Positions 61,201 to 64,000 of a DNA stretch of 64,000 nt are shown piece by piece. The translations under genes and the position numbers were made by a program. The stretch is from Crocodylus rhombifer (Eukaryota > Chordata > Crocodylia > Crocodylidae). The notes below the pieces were generated by a model that was given only the letters and a program-made list of their open reading frames with translations, ran no database searches and was not told the origin of the DNA. Location: positions 33,501-97,500 of the forward strand of contig JAVSML010024014.1 in NCBI GenBank assembly GCA_038503035.1, written 5' to 3'. Each line of letters opens with the position of its first letter. Within the stretch, counting starts at the first letter, position 1.

Positions 61201-62069
61201 GTGCAATATGTTGTCTCTGAATTCAACTACTTTCTGAAGTTTTCTGTGGCTTTTTGGTTTACCCTGGGATCAGTCCATCAGCTGTGTATGTGGTGGTACC
61301 ATGATTTAGGTGGAGGTAAAATAGTCATCTGGGATGTGTGAACGAAATTGAGTAATTTGCTCATTGCTGCAGTCCACTGCTATAACAACTTCAGTTTAAA
61401 TTATTTGATTAGAAATTGGTGGGATAGTGAGCTGAACTGCAAACATGGTTGATGCAAAGAGAGAGTTATACAGGCTCTGTAGTATCTGCCCCAATTTTAA
61501 TGGTGTATGTGTGCACATGCACACATACACATACCACATATGTACCTCATGTATATATCTGTAGATATGTAAGGCAATAGAATATTGTTTATTCTTTTAG
61601 TAAATACATATGAGAATGTGATTGTAACTGTTCCATATGTATTTTATAATATCTGATTATACATACATTTTCTAAAATAGAAAATATATTGAGGATATCC
61701 TTCCAGAGACCTGGTGATATAACTTCATAGGGTTTGTAAGCTGTTATCTATGATGGCAATACATCTTTCAGCTGTGTGAAATATGCTTTGCATTGCTATG
61801 GGAAATCCATGCTGGACTGGCTTTTGAGGGCTGGCTTTGTTCTGGGCTAACAACTGTATGCAACTATGCAACAGATTGTTTGGTAGCCACTTAAACGTCT
61901 GATGAGGATTATTGAGAAAAGGGAGGCTATAAAAGAAAAGGTGTGTCAGTCAGATCTGAAGAACTGGTTGTACAAGAGAGAGAGGAAGACTGCGTGGTCT
62001 GAAGGAGAAAAGATTTACAGAAGACAAGGAAGAGAGGAAAGAAATCTAGACCCTTTTGAGAATTATGAC
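58271..62069. other. AT-rich, mostly unique sequence
   Basis: At 58272-58371 a short fragment with GTGTAGACATATGCCC and ATGTATAGATGCATCC text looks like a hAT-like remnant. The rest shows no repeat or gene. A 58-codon charged frame (plus, from 61902) runs up to the LTR insertion and continues only a few codons beyond it if the LTR is ignored, so coding is not supported. Confidence 0.45.
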
Positions 62070-62204
62070 TGTAGCAGGGCACTAGGGTGCCTGCTACTGA
62101 ATAGTGATGATATAGGCCTAGCTGCCATTCAGTAGGGCAGCAGGTGTCAGTTGTTATGGATACTAATTGGGTCATCTGATCGCCAGGGGGCAGGGCCTGG
62201 CCTC

Positions 62205-62210
62205 TATAAA
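62205..62210 (+). promoter_or_regulatory. LTR TATA box
   Basis: TATAAA lies in GGGCCTGGCCTCTATAAACA, about 135 bp inside the LTR start, at an offset close to that of the 11.3-kb LTR. Confidence 0.55.
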
Positions 62211-62699
62211 CAGAGAAGGCTGAGGCCAGAGCCAGTTCCCCTCTGGCAGCTGGAGGAGCAGCAACTCTGCTGCGGAACAGAACACAGCATGGCCGTCTGA
62301 CTGACTGAGAGTCTACATGATGGAACGGGGGCGGGGAGAGAACCCTGACAGGAGTGTACGTTCTAGCCAGTAGGCTTATTGTTATGTTACAGCCATGTGG
62401 CTTGTGGTTCTGTTTAGTTATTGTTACACCGGAGGACCGGGCGAGGCTGTAGGGGTGGAGGAGGCCTCAACAGGAACTCCCCAGTAAAGAGGGGGAGTTC
62501 CTAGCACCACAGAGGGTGCCGCATAGTGGGGTGTCCCGACCCCTGCCCAGTGGGGGCGATATCAGGACAAGCTCCAATTGGAAACCCCAATTGGGAAGAG
62601 CCCCAGTAGGGCATAGGCCTGAGAAGGCGGGTCTGGGGGCCAGGTGAGGCTAAGGCCACCTGAGCCCCAACCATGGGAAGCCCAAGTCAGGCATGGGAA

Positions 62700-63090
62700 G
62701 CCCGAGTCAGGCATAGAAGGCTCGAGTGCCAGCAGGCGCATGAGAGGCGCGAATATAGGCCTGAGGGCGGGCGGACGTGCAAGGAGCGCAAGTATAGGCC
62801 TGAGTGCGGGCAAGGAGCACGAGGAGTGCAAGCATAGGAAGCCCGAGTTGGGCATAGAAGGCCCCAGTGTGGGCAGGCGCGCGCGAGGCGCGAACACAGG
62901 CCCGAATGCGGGCAGAGAGCATGACGAGCGCAAGCAAGGGCCCAAGTGCAGGTGAGGAGCGCAAGCACAAGCCTGAGAGTGGGCAGGGAGTGCGAGCAGC
63001 GCAAGTATAGGCCCCGGAGAGGGCGGAGAGCGTGACGAGTGTGAGCAAGGGCCCCGGAACGGGCAGGGGAGTGCGTGAGGCGCGAGTACA
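62700..63090. repeat. GC-rich 39-bp minisatellite inside the LTR, about 9-10 units
   Basis: The regular part starts near 62758. Units follow the pattern GGCCYGAGTGCGGGCAGRGA then GCRYGACGAGCGCAAGYAWA, with variants, and typical spacing is 39-40 bp. Because 39 is a multiple of three and stops are absent, it generates long 13-residue-periodic frames on both strands, including the 289-codon minus frame at 62562-63431. That frame is an artefact. Confidence 0.85.
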
Positions 63091-63650
63091 TTGAGCAGGC
63101 CCTGGGAGAGGGCGCGCAAAGCGGACATTGGGCAGGCCCAGTGGGGCACTGCCTGTGAAGGGGAAGACCCAGAAGGGGGGCAAGCCCAGTGGAAGACCCC
63201 GGAGAGAAGGGTGGGTCTACTAGGGAGCCCGAAGAGAGAGAGTGGGCTACTTAGAACAGTCCCAGAGACAGGCTGGCGCAGGGAGTAGCCTTGGAATCGT
63301 AGTATCAAGACCGGCCCCATGCCAAGGGGGCAAGAAGGCAGCCTCCCATTGATAATATAAAGATCAAAGACGTGGCGGGCGAGACAGAGGGTGTGTTCAG
63401 GACCCAGACTTGGCACAGTAGGCAAGGGCACTAGGGGAGGTCACGGCACCCCTAGGGACCGCCCTGCCACAATGACCCAAGCCAAAAGAGTGATTAAAAA
63501 ACTGAGGCAAAGAATCCATATATGGAGTCATTGTTTTGTTTAGGTCTGTGTTTTTTTGTTTCTGTTTTCTTTGGTCATCAAGTAGACTGAGCTTTCCAGG
63601 TTGGAGCCCTGAGAAAGGCATTATGTTAGGTACCTTGGCATCAGCATGAT

Positions 63651-64000
63651 AGGACATGTGTAGACAAAACAGGGGTCCTAAATTGAAGCAGTGGGGTTTT
63701 AAAAACACCACTTCAATTTAGGGCTGATTAAACTTCCATGTTGGGCACACACCCCACTGACTTACCTGCCTCTCTGGTGGAGAAGGGAGGGCAAGCTGCC
63801 AGCGGGTGGAGTGGTCCCTAGGCCAGAGGTGGGGGAGGTTCTGCGACAGTGGCGGTCACCCCCGCAGGTGGCACCTGCCCACAGGCACCCGGCTTGGGTA
63901 GTTCTGGGGGGCACTGAAGCTCTGGAGGGAAGCACCACACAGCTCAGACAGGCAGGCAGGCTCCAGGGGAAGAAAAATGATCAGGCTCGCCACTTTTCTT
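63651..64000 (-). mobile_element. hAT-like MITE, opposite-strand copy of 25058-25391, cut by window edge
   Basis: Begins ACATGTGTAGACAAAACAGG, then CCTAAATTGAAGCAGTGGGG and the facing CACTTCAATTTAGGG, then ACTTACCTGCCTCTCTGG, which is the complement of CCAGAGAGGCAGGTAAGT in the 25-kb copy. After about 63.85 kb the sequence is GC-rich and its relation is unclear. The far end lies outside the window. Confidence 0.6.

Larger units (their letters stand above)
62070..63471 (+). mobile_element. Solo LTR, 1.40 kb, with perfect 5-bp target duplication
   Basis: The start is TGTAGCAGGGC and the complemented end is TGTGGCAGGGC, an 11-bp terminal inverted repeat with one mismatch and canonical TG...CA edges. 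Perfect 5-bp direct repeats ATGAC flank it (62065-62069 and 63472-63476), as expected for LTR retroelement integration. It has a TATA box about 135 bp in and a 39-bp minisatellite in its second half. No internal coding region, primer-binding site or second LTR follows, so it is a solo LTR left by recombination. The 3' end resembles the LTR at 11185-12220 (GCAGTCTCCCACT / GCAGCCTCCCATT then AAGACATGGCAGG / AAGACGTGGCGGG). The superfamily is probably Ty3/gypsy, but ERV cannot be excluded. Confidence 0.85.

Noticed and set aside
61902..62135. Charged plus-strand frame running into the LTR
   Set aside because: Ignoring the LTR, the frame meets a stop within a few codons after the insertion point, and no family is recognised.
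62562..63431. 289-codon minus-strand open frame
   Set aside because: It lies entirely inside a solo LTR and is explained by a stop-free 39-bp GC-rich minisatellite with 13-residue periodicity.
62070..63471. DNA transposon interpretation from the 11-bp inverted ends
   Set aside because: The 5-bp duplication, TG...CA edges and a TATA box in LTR position fit a solo LTR better.
1..64000. CRISPR array, operon, prokaryotic gene cluster or tRNA/rRNA genes
   Set aside because: No regularly spaced identical short repeats with unique spacers, no dense ORFs with ribosome binding sites, and no tRNA/rRNA signatures were seen. The repeat content is vertebrate.

Overview
The window reads as vertebrate nuclear DNA, mostly AT-rich and non-coding, from a gene desert or a very long intron. 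I find no protein-coding host gene, no rRNA or tRNA gene, no CRISPR array and nothing operon-like. The repeats point to a sauropsid, most likely a crocodilian and less likely a turtle. The evidence is 3'-truncated CR1 LINE ends (a GGTTGGAAGGGACCTCA-type signature), many short hAT-like elements whose ends carry a TCTACAC/GTGTAGA core, a Tx1-clade L1-like LINE, and LTRs with TGT...ACA ends. This assignment comes from repeat signatures recalled from known families, not from a database search.

The best-supported region is about 10.56-16.96 kb. A decayed Tx1-type (L1-like) LINE lies on the minus strand, with a zinc-knuckle ORF1 and an ORF2 carrying AP endonuclease, reverse transcriptase and a C-terminal HxxxC zinc motif. 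Three later insertions interrupt it. A solo LTR (11185-12220) sits in the ORF2 C-terminus, a 218-bp hAT MITE (14516-14733) with a perfect 8-bp target duplication sits in the endonuclease, and a hAT-like fragment (about 16308-16565) sits in ORF1. Reading across the first two insertions, with one copy of each target site, restores the conserved LINE frame.

Outside that stack, 0-10 kb holds a CR1 end, a CTACAC-type MITE (1230-1511), a foldback element (3627-3835) and a 1.3-kb hAT element (7324-8661) with a 7/8 target duplication. The interval 17-28 kb holds several hAT-like copies, including one with a foldback MITE nested in it (21388-21619 inside 21272-21958). The interval 28-40 kb is mostly unique AT-rich sequence with microsatellites and one CR1 end. 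A 1.05-kb foldback hAT-like element occupies 40312-41363. The interval 42-52 kb holds further hAT-like copies, a CR1 end and low-complexity tracts. GC-rich, LTR-like and tandem-repeated blocks occupy 52.7-58.3 kb. A 1.4-kb solo LTR with a perfect 5-bp target duplication (62070-63471) contains a 39-bp minisatellite.

The longest open frames (289 codons at 62.6-63.4 kb, 261 at 56.7-57.5 kb, about 200 near 8 kb) fall in GC-rich repeats. I do not regard them as genes. Long stretches with nothing recognisable are listed as such.
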